DNA of 64,000 nucleotides from Peribacillus frigoritolerans (GTDB lineage: Bacteria > Bacillota > Bacilli > Bacillales > DSM-1321). The notes beneath the pieces were generated by a model, which saw nothing but the letters and a program-made list of their open reading frames with translations, ran no database searches and was not told the DNA's origin. This document shows positions 19,744 through 29,554 of the stretch, piece after piece (the stretch's first letter is position 1; each line of letters begins with the position of its first letter). The stretch is from positions 2,530,501-2,594,500 of the forward strand of contig JAUPFL010000001.1 of the NCBI GenBank assembly GCA_030562215.1, given 5' to 3'. A program made the translations under genes and the position numbers.

Positions 19744-21156
19744 ATGGTAGTAGGAGATTTTCCAATCGAAACAGATACTTTAGTAATCGGTTCAGGACCA
19801 GGGGGATATGTTGCCGCAATCCGCGCAGCACAGCTTGGACAGAAAGTAACGGTCGTTGAAAAAGGAACAATCGGCGGAGTTTGTTTGAATGTAGGCTGTA
19901 TCCCATCGAAAGCATTAATTTCGGCTGGACACCGTTTCCATGAAGCTCAGCATTCAGAAGATATGGGTATCTTTGCAGAAAAAGTTACTGTTGATTTTTC
20001 TAAAGTACAAGCTTGGAAAGGTTCTGTTGTAAAAAAATTAACAGGCGGTGTAAGCAGCCTGTTAAAAGGCAATAATGTTGATGTTGTAACTGGCGAAGCT
20101 TATTTCGTTGATGAAAACAGCATCCGTGTTATGAATGATGACTCAGCCCAAACATATACATTTAAAAACGCAATCATCGCCACTGGTTCAACGCCAATCG
20201 AGATTCCGTCATTTAAATATACGAAACGTGTACTTAATTCCACTGGCGCTCTTGCTTTGGAAGAAGTTCCAAGTTCGATCGTGGTAATCGGCGGAGGTTA
20301 CATCGGAACGGAGCTTGGCGGAGCATTCGCAAGCTTTGGCACTAAAGTGACGATCCTTGAAGGTACGGAAGAAATCCTTTCAGCGGGCTTTGAAAAACAA
20401 ATGGCTGCACTTGTTAAGCGTAACCTTAAAAACAAGGGTGCTGAAATTGTTACTAAAGCAAATGCTAAAGGCGTGGAAGAAACTGAAACAGGTGTAACCG
20501 TTACTTATGAAGTCAAAGGCGAAGAGAAGAAAGTTGAAGCCGATTACGTTTTAGTAACAGTTGGACGTCGTCCAAATACTGCTGAAATCGGTTTGGAACA
20601 AGTCGGAATCAAAATGACTGACCGCGGTTTGATCGAAACGGATAAACAATGCCGTACAAGCGTGAAAAACATTTACGCAATCGGTGATATCGTTTCTGGA
20701 CCTCAGTTGGCTCATAAAGCTTCTTATGAAGGTAAAATTGCAGCTGAAGCCATTGCAGGACATTCATCTGAAATCGACTATCTTGCTATTCCGGCTGTTG
20801 TATTCTCTGAACCGGAACTTGCTTCTGTCGGTTATAATGAAAAAGAAGCGAAGGAAGCTGGAATCGAAGCGCTTGCTTCTAAATTCCCATTCGCTGCAAA
20901 TGGACGTGCTCTTTCCTTAAATAATACGGACGGATTTGTGAAGCTTATCACTCGCAAAGAAGACGGATTGGTTATTGGAGCACAAATTGCAGGACCAAAC
21001 GCTTCTGATATGATTGCAGAACTTGGTTTGGCTATCGAAGCAGGAATGACTGCCGAAGATATTGCGATGACAATCCATGCACATCCAACTTTAGGGGAAA
21101 TTACAATGGAAGCTGCTGAAGTTGCCCTTGGAACTCCTATTCACATCATTAAGTAA
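19744..21156 (+). CDS. pdhD: Dihydrolipoamide dehydrogenase E3
   Basis: 470 residues, intact; it follows pdhC by three bases, with GGAGG inside the pdhC end. FAD-binding [17 protein letters not shown], the redox-active disulfide [10 protein letters not shown] (residues 47-52), NAD-binding [10 protein letters not shown], and the C-terminal HAHPTLGE carrying the catalytic His-Glu pair are all present. It reoxidises lipoamide with NAD+ and probably also serves other 2-oxoacid complexes. Confidence 0.97.
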   Translation: MVVGDFPIETDTLVIGSGPGGYVAAIRAAQLGQKVTVVEKGTIGGVCLNVGCIPSKALISAGHRFHEAQHSEDMGIFAEKVTVDFSKVQAWKGSVVKKLTGGVSSLLKGNNVDVVTGEAYFVDENSIRVMNDDSAQTYTFKNAIIATGSTPIEIPSFKYTKRVLNSTGALALEEVPSSIVVIGGGYIGTELGGAFASFGTKVTILEGTEEILSAGFEKQMAALVKRNLKNKGAEIVTKANAKGVEETETGVTVTYEVKGEEKKVEADYVLVTVGRRPNTAEIGLEQVGIKMTDRGLIETDKQCRTSVKNIYAIGDIVSGPQLAHKASYEGKIAAEAIAGHSSEIDYLAIPAVVFSEPELASVGYNEKEAKEAGIEALASKFPFAANGRALSLNNTDGFVKLITRKEDGLVIGAQIAGPNASDMIAELGLAIEAGMTAEDIAMTIHAHPTLGEITMEAAEVALGTPIHIIK

Positions 21157-21166
21157 TTGAGTTATA

Positions 21167-21202
21167 TAAAAAGCGTACTGCATAATGCAGTACGCTTTTT
21201 TT
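21167..21202 (+). terminator. Terminator of the pdh operon
   Basis: AAAAAGCGTACTGCAT pairs with ATGCAGTACGCTTTTT, twelve bases after pdhD; the T-run is seven long. Confidence 0.9.
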
Positions 21203-21441
21203 GTGATACCAGATTCACAAAAATGAAGGATGTCTCCCCATTCATGATTTTCTTCTCGCCAGTTAAATGAAAAGGTCAAAAAGGGCATAAGCTATAAAAA
21301 GGACTTCTTACTTTTTTCCTTGAAAGGGTTTGAAAACGGTAATAGAGGATAAAAAATAAGATGAGCGATTTGTTAAAGGAATATTTTTTGCCAATAAAAA
21401 GATCATGGCTGATATATTCATATTAAAATGGGGTGGATCAC

Positions 21442-21690
21442 TTGAAAAATTATCTGGTAATCCTCTTTCAACTAATCGTTTGGAGTGGGTATACATTAGT
21501 TGAATGGCTGTCTGTTAACGATCGATTCGTTTTCAAAGTATTCATGTTTCTGGTTTTTTCTTATCTAGCCATTTACATTGGTAAAATGATTTTAAAATCC
21601 AATAGACGAACCATGCTTGTTACCGTAATAAGTCTATTATGTTACGGGATATTGCAAATCCTTTTGGAAACGCTGGTACCCGTTTATTGA
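21442..21690 (+). CDS. Small integral membrane protein, unknown
   Basis: About 82 residues with three hydrophobic helices (YLVILFQLIVWSGYT; KVFMFLVFSYLAIYIG; VTVISLLCYGILQIL). I chose the TTG at 21442, behind GGGGTGG; a GTG at 21433 is the alternative. Not recognised. It lies alone between the pdh terminator and the deacetylase gene. Confidence 0.5.
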   Translation: MKNYLVILFQLIVWSGYTLVEWLSVNDRFVFKVFMFLVFSYLAIYIGKMILKSNRRTMLVTVISLLCYGILQILLETLVPVY

Positions 21691-21732
21691 ATTTGTCGTA
21701 AGCTTCATGACACAAGAAACCACGGAGGTATC

Positions 21733-22558
21733 ATGATAAACAAAGTAGTAGCATTATTTACATTTGTATCATTTTTATTGATGGCTTGTAATGACCCGAG
21801 TTCCGGTCAAACTGAAAATGAGAATGAAAAAAGTGTGGAAACGGCGACAACGGTCCAAGATGAAAGCCAGCAAGAGAAAAATTTGAAAAAGAAACGTCAC
21901 AAACAATTGGCGAAGGGAATGTAAAGGCGGAATATCGGGTGGATAAAGAGAATTGGTCATTTAAACCGATTGGGGATGCAAATCCGAAAGTTGTGCTGCT
22001 AACATTTGATGATGCACCTGATAAATATTCCCTTGCAATCGCCCAAACCCTGAAGCGACTTGAAGTACCTGCGATATTTTTCGTGAACGGTCACTTTCTT
22101 GAAAATGATGAAAATAAAGCGGTGCTGAAAGAAATTCATGAAATGGGTTTTCCTATCGGCAATCATACGTATTCCCATGTTAATTTAAAAGAGTTGAACG
22201 AAAAGGAACAAGAACGGGAAATCGTAAAATTGAACAATTTGGTTGAGGGAATAATAGGGGTACGCCCTAAGTACTTCAGGGCGCCATTTGGATCGAATAC
22301 CGAGCATTCAAAAAAGTCGCTGAGAAAGAAAAAATGTTGGTCATGAATTGGACTTACGGATATGACTGGGAAAAAGAGTATCAGGATAAAAAGGCTTTAA
22401 CGGAAATCATGTTGAACAGCCCTTATTTAGGAAATGGTGCGAACTTACTGATGCATGACCGGAAATGGACGAGTGAAGCGATAGAGGATATCGTGAAAGG
22501 TTTTCAAAAGAAAGGCTATGAGATCCTTGATCCCAAATTAATTGAAACGCCTGCATGA
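21733..22558 (+). CDS. Lipoprotein polysaccharide deacetylase (two frameshifts)
   Basis: NodB-type deacetylase, 275 residues when repaired. Signal peptide with lipobox LMAC at about residue 19, a charged linker, then the catalytic domain: LTFDDAP (motif 1), HTYSH (metal histidines), FRAPFGS (motif 3) and LMHD near the end. TFDDAP keeps both aspartates. It is likely anchored outside the membrane and deacetylates peptidoglycan or a similar polymer. Single A's are missing near 21888 (AAAAATTTG) and near 22315 (CAAAAAAGTCG; repaired SKKVAEKEKMLVMNW). The ATG at 21733 follows CGGAGG. Confidence 0.8.
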
Positions 22559-22586
22559 GCCAATTTCGGCATCTGCAGGTTTTTTA
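22550..22586 (+). terminator. Terminator after the deacetylase gene
   Basis: CCTGCA...GCC paired with GGC...TGCAGG, then seven T. Overlaps the end of the convergent gene. Confidence 0.65.
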
Positions 22587-23018
22587 TTTCCTTGGATAAT
22601 AATACATAACCCGATGATTGAAGAGATGCAGCTGCGCCCGTAATTTCTTTGCAAGGAATTTGCACAATTCATTAGCTTTTCCCTTATCACCGAAAGTTGC
22701 TGTTTCAGGGAGGGTGAATTGGATATAGGATTGAATCCGCTCTGATCCATCTTCATCCTTTACGACTTCTTGGTCAACTCCTATCAATATCATGTGATAT
22801 CGATCTTCTTTGGCTTGTAGATATATGGCCTTATCTTTCATTCTTTCCGGTTCTTTCATTTCATAAGGAAATGCTTTCTTATCATAGTCCCAATCCAGTT
22901 GCTTTCCGGTTTTCGCTGTGATCATTTGATAATAGTTCAGCAATTCTTTCACGTCTTCGATGGTTACAGTCCCTTTCACGGACTCAGGAACAAGTTTGAT
23001 ATAGGCGTTTTCAGTCAT
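22584..23018 (-). CDS. DUF1885-type conserved protein
   Basis: 144 residues, intact, start ATG behind AGGGGG on the minus strand. N-terminus MTENAYIKLVPESVKGTVT, C-terminus HLFNHRVMYYYPRK. I associate this with the DUF1885 family of Bacillaceae proteins, whose structure is known but not the function; the assignment is from memory. Soluble, with no signal or membrane segment. Confidence 0.65.
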   Translation of the reverse strand: MTENAYIKLVPESVKGTVTIEDVKELLNYYQMITAKTGKQLDWDYDKKAFPYEMKEPERMKDKAIYLQAKEDRYHMILIGVDQEVVKDEDGSERIQSYIQFTLPETATFGDKGKANELCKFLAKKLRAQLHLFNHRVMYYYPRK

Positions 23019-23272
23019 GTGGATCCCCCTTAAATCGATAAGATGTAAGAATATATTAACATTTTATGGATGTATTATATACCTATCTATATGTAAATGA
23101 AAAGGCGAAATTCCTGTTTCACCTTGCTATGCTAAAGCGAGGAGTGTGATCAATTGAGTCCAGGGCCCTTCGTTTTTAAATAAATTCCCGTGTTTTTAAA
23201 AAGAATCAGTCTAACGAACGATTGGAATCCACTTCTTTCAAGATGATCGTTCATTAAGTGAGAAAAAGTATA

Positions 23273-23283
23273 TATGTTATACT
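23273..23283 (+). promoter_or_regulatory. CcpN operator 1 of SR1
   Basis: TATGTTATACT matches the CcpN consensus as I recall it (TRTGHYATAYW) at all 11 positions. It lies just upstream of the SR1 -35 box. Confidence 0.7.
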
Positions 23284-23290
23284 TTTTAGC

Positions 23291-23319
23291 TTGAAATAAT
23301 AAATGTGTTATATTATAAT
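23291..23319 (+). promoter_or_regulatory. SR1 promoter
   Basis: TTGAAA (23291-23296), 17-base spacer, TATAAT (23314-23319): near-consensus sigma-A promoter. Confidence 0.8.
23304..23314 (+). promoter_or_regulatory. CcpN operator 2 of SR1
   Basis: TGTGTTATATT, a second full match to TRTGHYATAYW, 31 bases (about three helical turns) from the first and overlapping the -10 box. Confidence 0.7.
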
Positions 23320-23322
23320 TCA

Positions 23323-23338
23323 TTTAAAGCGGTTACAT
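23323..23338 (+). promoter_or_regulatory. CcpA cre site at the SR1 start point
   Basis: TTTAAAGCGGTTACAT fits WTGNAARCGNWWWCAW at 15 of 16 positions. It covers the expected transcription start. Confidence 0.65.
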
Positions 23339-23380
23339 TACGTCAATAATGCATACAATATAGGGGAAGGGGTTGTAAAA

Positions 23381-23506
23381 ATGGGAACTATCGTATGTCA
23401 AACTTGCAATAGCACGATTGAACATTTTGAAGATGAGAAAGTAAGTGTACTATATACACACAATCACAACTGCCAATGCTGTGATACAGCTGCCTCTGAT
23501 AAATAA
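23381..23506 (+). CDS. sr1P: GapA-binding peptide SR1P
   Basis: 41 residues, starting MGTIVCQTCNSTIEHFEDEK, with paired cysteines near both ends (CQTC; CQCC). The N-terminal 20 residues closely follow B. subtilis SR1P, which binds glyceraldehyde-3-phosphate dehydrogenase GapA, stabilises its mRNA and promotes GapA's effect on RNase J1. I chose the ATG at 23381, behind AGGGGAAGGGG; an upstream extension would run into the promoter. Confidence 0.85.
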   Translation: MGTIVCQTCNSTIEHFEDEKVSVLYTHNHNCQCCDTAASDK

Positions 23507-23539
23507 ATGAAAAAAGGATTTTAAGATTAATAGAATGTA

Positions 23540-23577
23540 AGGGTGTTTCAGGATTGTAACCTGGAGCACCCTTTTTA
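23540..23577 (+). terminator. SR1 terminator
   Basis: GGGTGTTTCAGG pairs with CCTGGAGCACCC (twelve pairs allowing G-U), then five T. Confidence 0.85.
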
Positions 23578-23608
23578 TAGAAGCCAGTGCTTAAAAAATA
23601 AAAGGTTC

Positions 23609-23641
23609 AAAAAAACCAGAGCAGTACCCTGCTCTGGTTTG
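23609..23641 (-). terminator. Terminator of speA
   Basis: AAACCAGAGCAG / CTGCTCTGGTTT stem, with a T-run on the minus strand just past the speA stop. Confidence 0.85.
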
Positions 23642-23651
23642 ATGGGATCAA

Positions 23652-25109
23652 TCAATTTTTTATGATGCGTAAATGTTTTATTTCTGGGTCCTCAGGGCCT
23701 TGAACCGGAAGGCCGGCCTCGATGTTTTTCCGGATGTAATTGATATTATCTTCAGTAATCAGTTCACCTGGAATGAAAATCGGGATTCCAGGCGGGTAAA
23801 CCATGATGAATTCAGCGCTAATTTTGCCGACGGATTCCTCAATGGGAACCACTTCGGTTTCTGCATAAAATGCCTCCCTGGGTGATAAAGCCAGCGGTGG
23901 TGTATCAGGAAGCAGGACTTCGATCTTTTCATGTTCAGCCGCCATTTCCTTAAACTCATCCGCTAAGTCTCTAAGGGCAGCGATCAGCAGGTCCGCTTCT
24001 GTTTTTGTGTCTCCAGGTGTTATCAGGCAAAGGATATTGTACAAGTCTGAAAGTTCCACTTCGATATTATGCTTTTCACGAAGCCATTTCTCAACGTCGT
24101 ATCCGGTAATATTCAATTCCTTGATGGATATGATCAATTTTGTCGGATCATAACTAAAGGCTGCCTCGCTCTCGAGAATTTCGCTGCCGACGCAGTAAAG
24201 GTAAGGAATCTCATTAACGGCCTCACGGATATACCCTGCGAGATTGATCGCTTCATCGATCATTTCCCTGCCTACCGTCGCAAGTTGTCTTCTAGCCGTA
24301 TCCAGGGAAGCTAGAAGGATATAGGAGGTTGAGGTGGTTGTGAGCATGCTCAATATGGCTTGAACACGATTTGCGGAAACCAATCCAGTCTTAACATTCA
24401 ATATGGAACTTCCCGTTAGTGAACCGCCCAGTTTATGAACACTAGTTGCAGCCATGTCTGCTCCAGCCTGCATGGCTGACATCGGCAAGTCCTCATGGAA
24501 GTGTATATGGACACCATGCGCTTCATCTACGAGTACTGGGATTTGGTGGGAATGAGCAACTTCCACTATTTTTTGCAAATCAGCCGAAATGCCGAAATAG
24601 GTGGGATTGATGACAAGCAATCCTTTTGCATCGCTATGTTCCCTTAAAGTTTTTTCAACGGCATCGACGGTGATTCCGTGTGAGATGCCCAAATCTTTGT
24701 CTATTTCAGGATTGATGAAAATGGGAACAGCTCCGGAAAATACAATGGCAGACATTACGGATTTATGTACATTCCTTGGGACGATGATTTTGTCCCCAGG
24801 TCCGCAGACTGTCATGACCATCGTCATGATTGCTCCACTTGTTCCTTGAACGGAAAAGAATGTGTGATCTGCCCCAAAAGCTTCAGCGGCAAGATCCTGA
24901 GCTTGTTTGATGATCCCCTTTGGCTGATGGAGATCATCGAGTGGAGCGATATTGATTAAATCTATCGATAATGCATTTTCTCCAATGAAATTACGGAAAT
25001 CAGCGTCCATTCCTTTTCCTTTTTTATGACCCGGAATATGAAATTGAACGGGATTTCTTTTTGCATGCTGTAATAAGGCAGTGTATAAGGGTGTTTCATT
25101 CTGTGACAA
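23652..25109 (-). CDS. speA: Arginine decarboxylase
   Basis: 485 residues, intact. PLP-dependent Orn/Lys/Arg decarboxylase of the aspartate-aminotransferase fold. It has FHIPGHKKGKGM, FSVQGTSGA, VDEAHGVH (PLP aspartate) and the lysine in TSVHKLGGSL. In B. subtilis SpeA makes agmatine for spermidine. I start it at the TTG at 25109 (LSQNETPLYT, aligned with the B. subtilis start and nine bases after AGGGGC); a frame 40 codons longer exists but has no ribosome site. Confidence 0.93.
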   Translation of the reverse strand: MSQNETPLYTALLQHAKRNPVQFHIPGHKKGKGMDADFRNFIGENALSIDLINIAPLDDLHQPKGIIKQAQDLAAEAFGADHTFFSVQGTSGAIMTMVMTVCGPGDKIIVPRNVHKSVMSAIVFSGAVPIFINPEIDKDLGISHGITVDAVEKTLREHSDAKGLLVINPTYFGISADLQKIVEVAHSHQIPVLVDEAHGVHIHFHEDLPMSAMQAGADMAATSVHKLGGSLTGSSILNVKTGLVSANRVQAILSMLTTTSTSYILLASLDTARRQLATVGREMIDEAINLAGYIREAVNEIPYLYCVGSEILESEAAFSYDPTKLIISIKELNITGYDVEKWLREKHNIEVELSDLYNILCLITPGDTKTEADLLIAALRDLADEFKEMAAEHEKIEVLLPDTPPLALSPREAFYAETEVVPIEESVGKISAEFIMVYPPGIPIFIPGELITEDNINYIRKNIEAGLPVQGPEDPEIKHLRIIKN

Positions 25110-25516
25110 TTCTTTGTGGCCCCTTTTCAGTAAAATAGGTACGAAATATGGGAGGTTATACTCCCTTTCTATTAATGATCGTATGTTTCTCCGATTCCAT
25201 TCAAATGGTTGTAAGCTGTGGATAGACATAAAACATATGAATTATAGCACGTCTTATAATAAATGCCTAGTGACTTTAATGTCCTGACTTAAACAATTTA
25301 TATATGTCTTTGTTGTTAAGGAACCCAATAAAATTATCAGCAGTTTATAAATATCCATTTTCCTAGTATTTACTGGATTTACTCAAGAATTCTTCTTTTT
25401 CTATTGTATGTGTGAGTTAAAAATTGAACGGGTAAACAATATTTGCCATAATGAAGCTAATGATTTGGAATCAGCTAAATAAACTTAACCAGAAAATGAA
25501 AAGGGAGATGAGGAGT
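25110..25516. other. Divergent spacer speA / nitronate monooxygenase
   Basis: About 400 AT-rich bases. It must hold both divergent promoters. A TATAAT reads leftwards near 25253-25258 and may serve speA. No conserved RNA was seen. Confidence 0.4.
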
Positions 25517-26474
25517 TTGAAGTGGAAAACGCGTGTGACCGATTTGTTAGGTATTCAATACCCAATCGTACAGGGGGATTGGCCCATTTGGCATATGCAG
25601 ACTTGGCTGCGGCAGTTTCGAATGCAGGGGGCTAGGGCAGGTAACGGCCATGTCCTTGAACAACCCGGAGCAACTGGTAGATGAAATTAGAAAAACCAAA
25701 TCATTGACGGATAAACCGTTTGGTGTGAACTTTGCGATCGGTCAGCATGGAAGGCCTTATGAACACATGCTGGAAGCTGCGTTGGAAGAGGGGATAGCAG
25801 CTGTTTCGGTAACCGGCGGCAACCCTGGCCCATTTCTTGATTACGTCAAAGGCACTCAAGTGAAGAAACTGGTGCTTGTTGCTGCAAGAAGGCAGGCAAT
25901 GAAGGCTGAACAGCTTGGTGCAGATGCAGTGATGGTAGTTGGCCAGGAGGGCGGAGGACATTTAGGGCGTGATGATATTGGAACTTCTGTGTTAATTCCT
26001 CAAGTTGTGGACTCCGTTAAAATTCCAGTCATCGCCTCGGGTGGTTTTGGCGATGGGCGCGGTTTGATGGCAGCATTGGCACTTGGTGCCGAAGGAATCG
26101 AGATGGGGACACGATTCATAGCAGTCAAGGAGTGTGTTCATGCACATGAATTATATAAAAATGCCTTGGTTTCCGGCACGGAAAATGATACCGTTATCAT
26201 CAAGCGGTCCATTGGTGCACCAGCAAGGGTAATTGCAAACAGCTGGACCGATAAGATCCTTGAAATAGAAAAAGAAAACGGCGGATATGAACAATTGCAG
26301 GATTACATAAGTGGCAAAGCGAACCAGCGTTATATCCATGACGGTGTCGAAGCTGAAGGCTTTGCCTGGGCTGGACAAGTGATGGGGCTGATTCATGATG
26401 TACCATCGACTGCCGAACTATTCAGTCGGATTATCGACCAGGCGGAAGCAATTCGTTCAAAATGGGCAGACTGA
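25517..26474 (+). CDS. Nitronate monooxygenase-type FMN enzyme (two frameshifts)
   Basis: TIM-barrel FMN protein of the NMO/2-nitropropane dioxygenase family, 319 residues when repaired. It has VTDLLGIQYPIVQG at the start, VGQEGGGHLGRDD (flavin region), VIASGGFGDGRGLMAALALGA (phosphate loop) and GTRFIAVKE. It may oxidise nitronates; many family members have untested substrates. The start is TTG at 25517 behind AAGGGAG. One G is missing in each of two five-G runs (near 25575 and 25630); adding them gives QGGLAHLAYADLAAAVSNAG and then GGLGQVTAMSL. Confidence 0.85.
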
Positions 26475-26531
26475 AAATAAATGATCTGCCGGACAACATG
26501 AAAAACTATCTAGAAGGAGCGTGTTTAGGGT

Positions 26532-26807
26532 ATGGATTATCAATATCCAATGGACCTTGATTGGTCTACTGACGAAATCGTGGATGTGATTAAATTCTTT
26601 GAAGCGGTAGAAAAGGCTTATGAAAATAAAATACAAAAGGAAGAATTCATGAAGGCTTACCGAAGATTCAAGGAAATAGTCCCTGGTAAGGCAGATGAAA
26701 AAAAGTATACGGATGAGTTCGAGCAAGTCAGCAGCTATTCAGCCTATCTTGTTATAAAGAAGGCAAAAGGAATCGATGACGGGGAATGGATAAAAATGAA
26801 AAATTAA
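26532..26807 (+). CDS. yktA: UPF0223 protein YktA
   Basis: 91 residues, intact, ATG behind AAGGAG. Sequence [17 protein letters not shown] and [20 protein letters not shown] are those of UPF0223/YktA, a small all-helical protein of unknown role. In B. subtilis yktB follows directly; here the whole trp operon lies in between. Confidence 0.9.
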   Translation: MDYQYPMDLDWSTDEIVDVIKFFEAVEKAYENKIQKEEFMKAYRRFKEIVPGKADEKKYTDEFEQVSSYSAYLVIKKAKGIDDGEWIKMKN

Positions 26808-26831
26808 AAATATAATTTTTCGAAAACTCCA

Positions 26832-26860
26832 TTGACTTACTGAAAAGATTGTTTTAACAT
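26832..26860 (+). promoter_or_regulatory. Promoter of the trp operon
   Basis: TTGACT (26832-26837), 17-base spacer, TAACAT (26855-26860), just ahead of the first T-box. Confidence 0.65.
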
Positions 26861-26869
26861 AATAATCAA

Positions 26870-27125
26870 GAAAAAGATAAAGGCAGTGACGAAGAAGAGT
26901 ACCTTAATGATGTTCTGCAGAGAGCCAGTGGTTGCTGAAAACTGGTGAACGAATTTAAGCGAATGGACTTCCGAGCCCCAAACCGAAACGGATGTACGGA
27001 GTAGGCTTTGGCGATTATCTCATCGTTAATGGAGATAGGCATGTTAATGCCGTAAAGTGAGCTAATTTAGCTAATTAAGGTGGTACCACGGGTTCCTCGT
27101 CCTTTGGATGAGGGCCCTTTTGCGT
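26870..27125 (+). ncRNA. T-box leader 1, tRNA-Trp specific
   Basis: T-box riboswitch. The AGAGAGCCAGTGG / GCTGAAAACTGG stem I apex is near 26920, the specifier region GAATGGAC holds UGG (Trp), and the T-box AAGGTGGTACCACGG is at 27077-27091. A terminator follows (GGGTTCCTCGTCC / GGATGAGGGCCC, then TTTT). Uncharged tRNA-Trp should pair and allow read-through. The specifier call is by position and pattern. Confidence 0.88.
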
Positions 27126-27129
27126 TTTT

Positions 27130-27420
27130 ATGGAAATGATAATTAAATCTATGAATGAGAGTAGTAATCTTTTTAGATGCGTCACAGAGAGCCGGAATAG
27201 GTGGAAACCGGTACGATATAAGAAGATGAATGGACTCATGAGTGGTTTCTTGAAAATAAGTAGGGAAACTCGGCTGCCACCGTTAAAGGGTAATCGCAAG
27301 AATTTTTCATTCTTGCTTGAGAGGAAAAATGATGCATTTTTCCAACTTGAGGTGGCACCGCGGTATACCGTCCTCTGCAGGCACATATTTGTGTTTGCGG
27401 GGGATTTTTTTATTGGAATT
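27130..27420 (+). ncRNA. T-box leader 2, tRNA-Trp specific
   Basis: A second full T-box directly follows the first. AGAGAGCCGG / GGTGGAAACCGG is at 27187-27214, the specifier is again in GAATGGACTCATGAG (UGG), and the T-box GAGGTGGCACCGCGG is at 27349-27363. Its terminator is GCAGGCACA / TGTGTTTGC with a GGGGGATTTTTT tail. Two T-boxes in series should give tighter control. Confidence 0.88.
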
Positions 27421-27535
27421 TCAATATATATACTTTTTAAAGAAAATATCCAGAGGAATGAAAACTCAGTCACTTGGCCAAAAGTTTTTCCCTTCGGGGG
27501 TTATAAGGGCGCATAAGAATCGGGAGGGAATTAAT

Positions 27536-28926
27536 ATGAATAATTTGGATGAAAAAAAATACTCCGTTTCAAAATGGACACAATTGAAGGGGATATCCAT
27601 ACACCCATTGCCATATTTCAGAAATTGGATGGTGACCAGAAGTTTTTATTGGAAAGTTCGAATTCGCATCATGACAACGGCCGCTACTCATATCTAGGTT
27701 CAAAACCTTATCTGGAGGTGACATCACTTGCTGACCAAGTATATGTGAAAGACACTGAAACAGGTGATCAAATCGTAAAGAACATCAATATCATCGAGTT
27801 TCTAAAAAAGAATTATTAGTGGAAATAGAAGAGGTTCCCATACATCTTCCGCCATTTAACGGTGGTGCAATCGGGTATATGGGCTATGATATCATTCGTC
27901 TTTATGAAAATATTGGTCCGGTTCCTCCTGATTCTTTACAAATGCCTGATGCTCACTTTCTTTTTATAAAGAACTGTATATATTCGATCATGTTTTGCAG
28001 AAGATCCATCTTTTGACTGCGGAAGAAGATAGTGAAAAAAGTTTATTGGGAATGAAGGAAAAAATCAATCAGGCAAGCAAGCCGTCAAAGGAGATATCGT
28101 CGGAATATTTGGAATTCAACTCGAATTTCAGTCAGGATGAATTCGAGAAAATGGTCCTTGAAGCTAAATCAGCGATCATAGCTGGTGAAGTGTTCCAAGT
28201 TGTTTTATCACAAAGGTTTAAAGCGGACTTCGATGGGGAGCCTTTCGATGCTTACCGTCGTTTGCGATTAGCCAACCCCTCTCCTTATATGTTTTATATA
28301 GAATTTGGTGACTATACAATCATTGGGTCTTCTCCAGAAAGTTTAATCAGTGTTTCATCAGGAGTGGTTCATGTTAATCCCATTGCCGGTACACGGCCGA
28401 GAGGAAAACGGATGAAGAAGATAAGGGCTTCGAAAAAAGCCTGCTGATGGATGAAAAGGAACTTGCCGAGCATAAGATGCTTGTTGATCTAGGTAGAAAT
28501 GATCTTGGCAGGGTTTGCGAAATCGGTTCAATCCACCTTACCGAGGAAATGGAAATACAAAGATATCAGCATGTCATGCATATTGCTTCGAAGGTTAGCG
28601 GAAAGCTTAGGGAAGGGTACACGAGTTTAGATGCACTGACGGTCTGCCTTCCTGCCGGAACAGTTTCAGGTGCTCCTAAAATCAGGGCAATGGAGCTGAT
28701 CAATGAACTGGAAAATTGTAAACGGGGGATGTATTCGGGCTCGATAGGCTACATAGGTTTTGGAGGGGATCTTGATATGGCTTTAGCCATTCGGACGATG
28801 ATCATTAAAGATGGCAAGGCCTATGTACAGGCAGGAGCTGGAATTGTATATGATTCAGATCCAAAAACGGAATATGAAGAAACACAAAATAAAGCACGCG
28901 CTTTAATGGAGGTTCACACTAAATGA
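27536..28926 (+). CDS. trpE: Anthranilate synthase component I (four frameshifts)
   Basis: TrpE, 464 residues when repaired. Chorismate-binding enzyme; it has [69 protein letters not shown] and [11 protein letters not shown]. The N-terminal LES-type segment (LLESSNS) that binds tryptophan for feedback inhibition is present. Bases are missing near 27560 (A-run), 27813 (T), 27970 (T-run; repaired [12 protein letters not shown]) and 28410 (A; repaired [18 protein letters not shown]). The ATG at 27536 follows CGGGAGGG. Confidence 0.93.
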
Positions 28927-29527
28927 TTTTATTAATTGATAACTATGACTCGTTCACTTACAATCTTTACCAATATTTGGGCGAAGTGGAAAAAGAAATC
29001 GTAGTAAAAAGGAATGACGAAATCACCATTGCGGAAATTGAGGAACTGAATCAATGGCAATCGTCATTTCCCCGGGACCCGGCAGGCCGGAAGATGCTGG
29101 CATCAGTATGGAAATCATCCGCAATTTTTACGAGAAGGTTCCGCTATTAGGCATTTGTTTGGGGCATCAGGCCATTGGGGCGGTTTTTGGTGCGAATGTG
29201 GTTGGAGCGAAACAAATCATGCATGGGAAAACATCGGCAATCGAACACGATGGAACAGATGTATTCGCCAAACAGGACTTACAATTCCCGGTAATGCGTT
29301 ACCATTCCCTTGTAGTTGAAAGGGCGAGTTTGCCAGAAGAACTGACTGTGACGGCAGTGGCACTGGATGATGGGGAAATCATGGCCCTTAAACATCAGGA
29401 ATTCCCTCTTTACGGTTTACAGTTCCACCCTGAATCAATAGGGACGAAAATCGGCAAGGAATTATTACATCAATTTTATGAGATTGCGAGAACCTTTCAA
29501 TCAGAGAAGGAACAATCCATTTTATAA
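28923..29527 (+). CDS. trpG: Anthranilate synthase component II (one frameshift)
   Basis: Glutamine amidotransferase, 201 residues when repaired, overlapping the trpE stop (ATGA). Class I GATase motifs: [20 protein letters not shown] (nucleophile cysteine) and [10 protein letters not shown] (His-Glu). It feeds ammonia to TrpE. One C is missing near 29052 (AATCAATGG; repaired [19 protein letters not shown]). In B. subtilis the shared trpG/pabA sits in the folate operon; here it is inside the trp operon. Confidence 0.93.
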
Positions 29528-29554
29528 AACTAAAAACGACTGGGGGAGTTAGCG

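Larger units (their letters stand above)
23326..23577 (+). ncRNA. sr1: SR1 dual-function regulatory RNA
   Basis: The transcript from the promoter at 23291 to the terminator at 23577 would be about 250 bases; B. subtilis SR1 is about 205 and sits in the same place, between pdhD and speA. In B. subtilis SR1 is made under gluconeogenic conditions, base-pairs with ahrC mRNA, and encodes the peptide SR1P. Here the encoded peptide, the CcpN and cre sites and the terminator are all recognisable. Whether the ahrC-pairing part is kept cannot be judged without ahrC. Confidence 0.75.

Noticed and set aside
27130-27697. Open frames of 120-130 codons across the trp leader, on both strands
   Set aside because: They lie on the two T-boxes, have no ribosome sites and do not resemble proteins; only the last part (from 27536) overlaps trpE.
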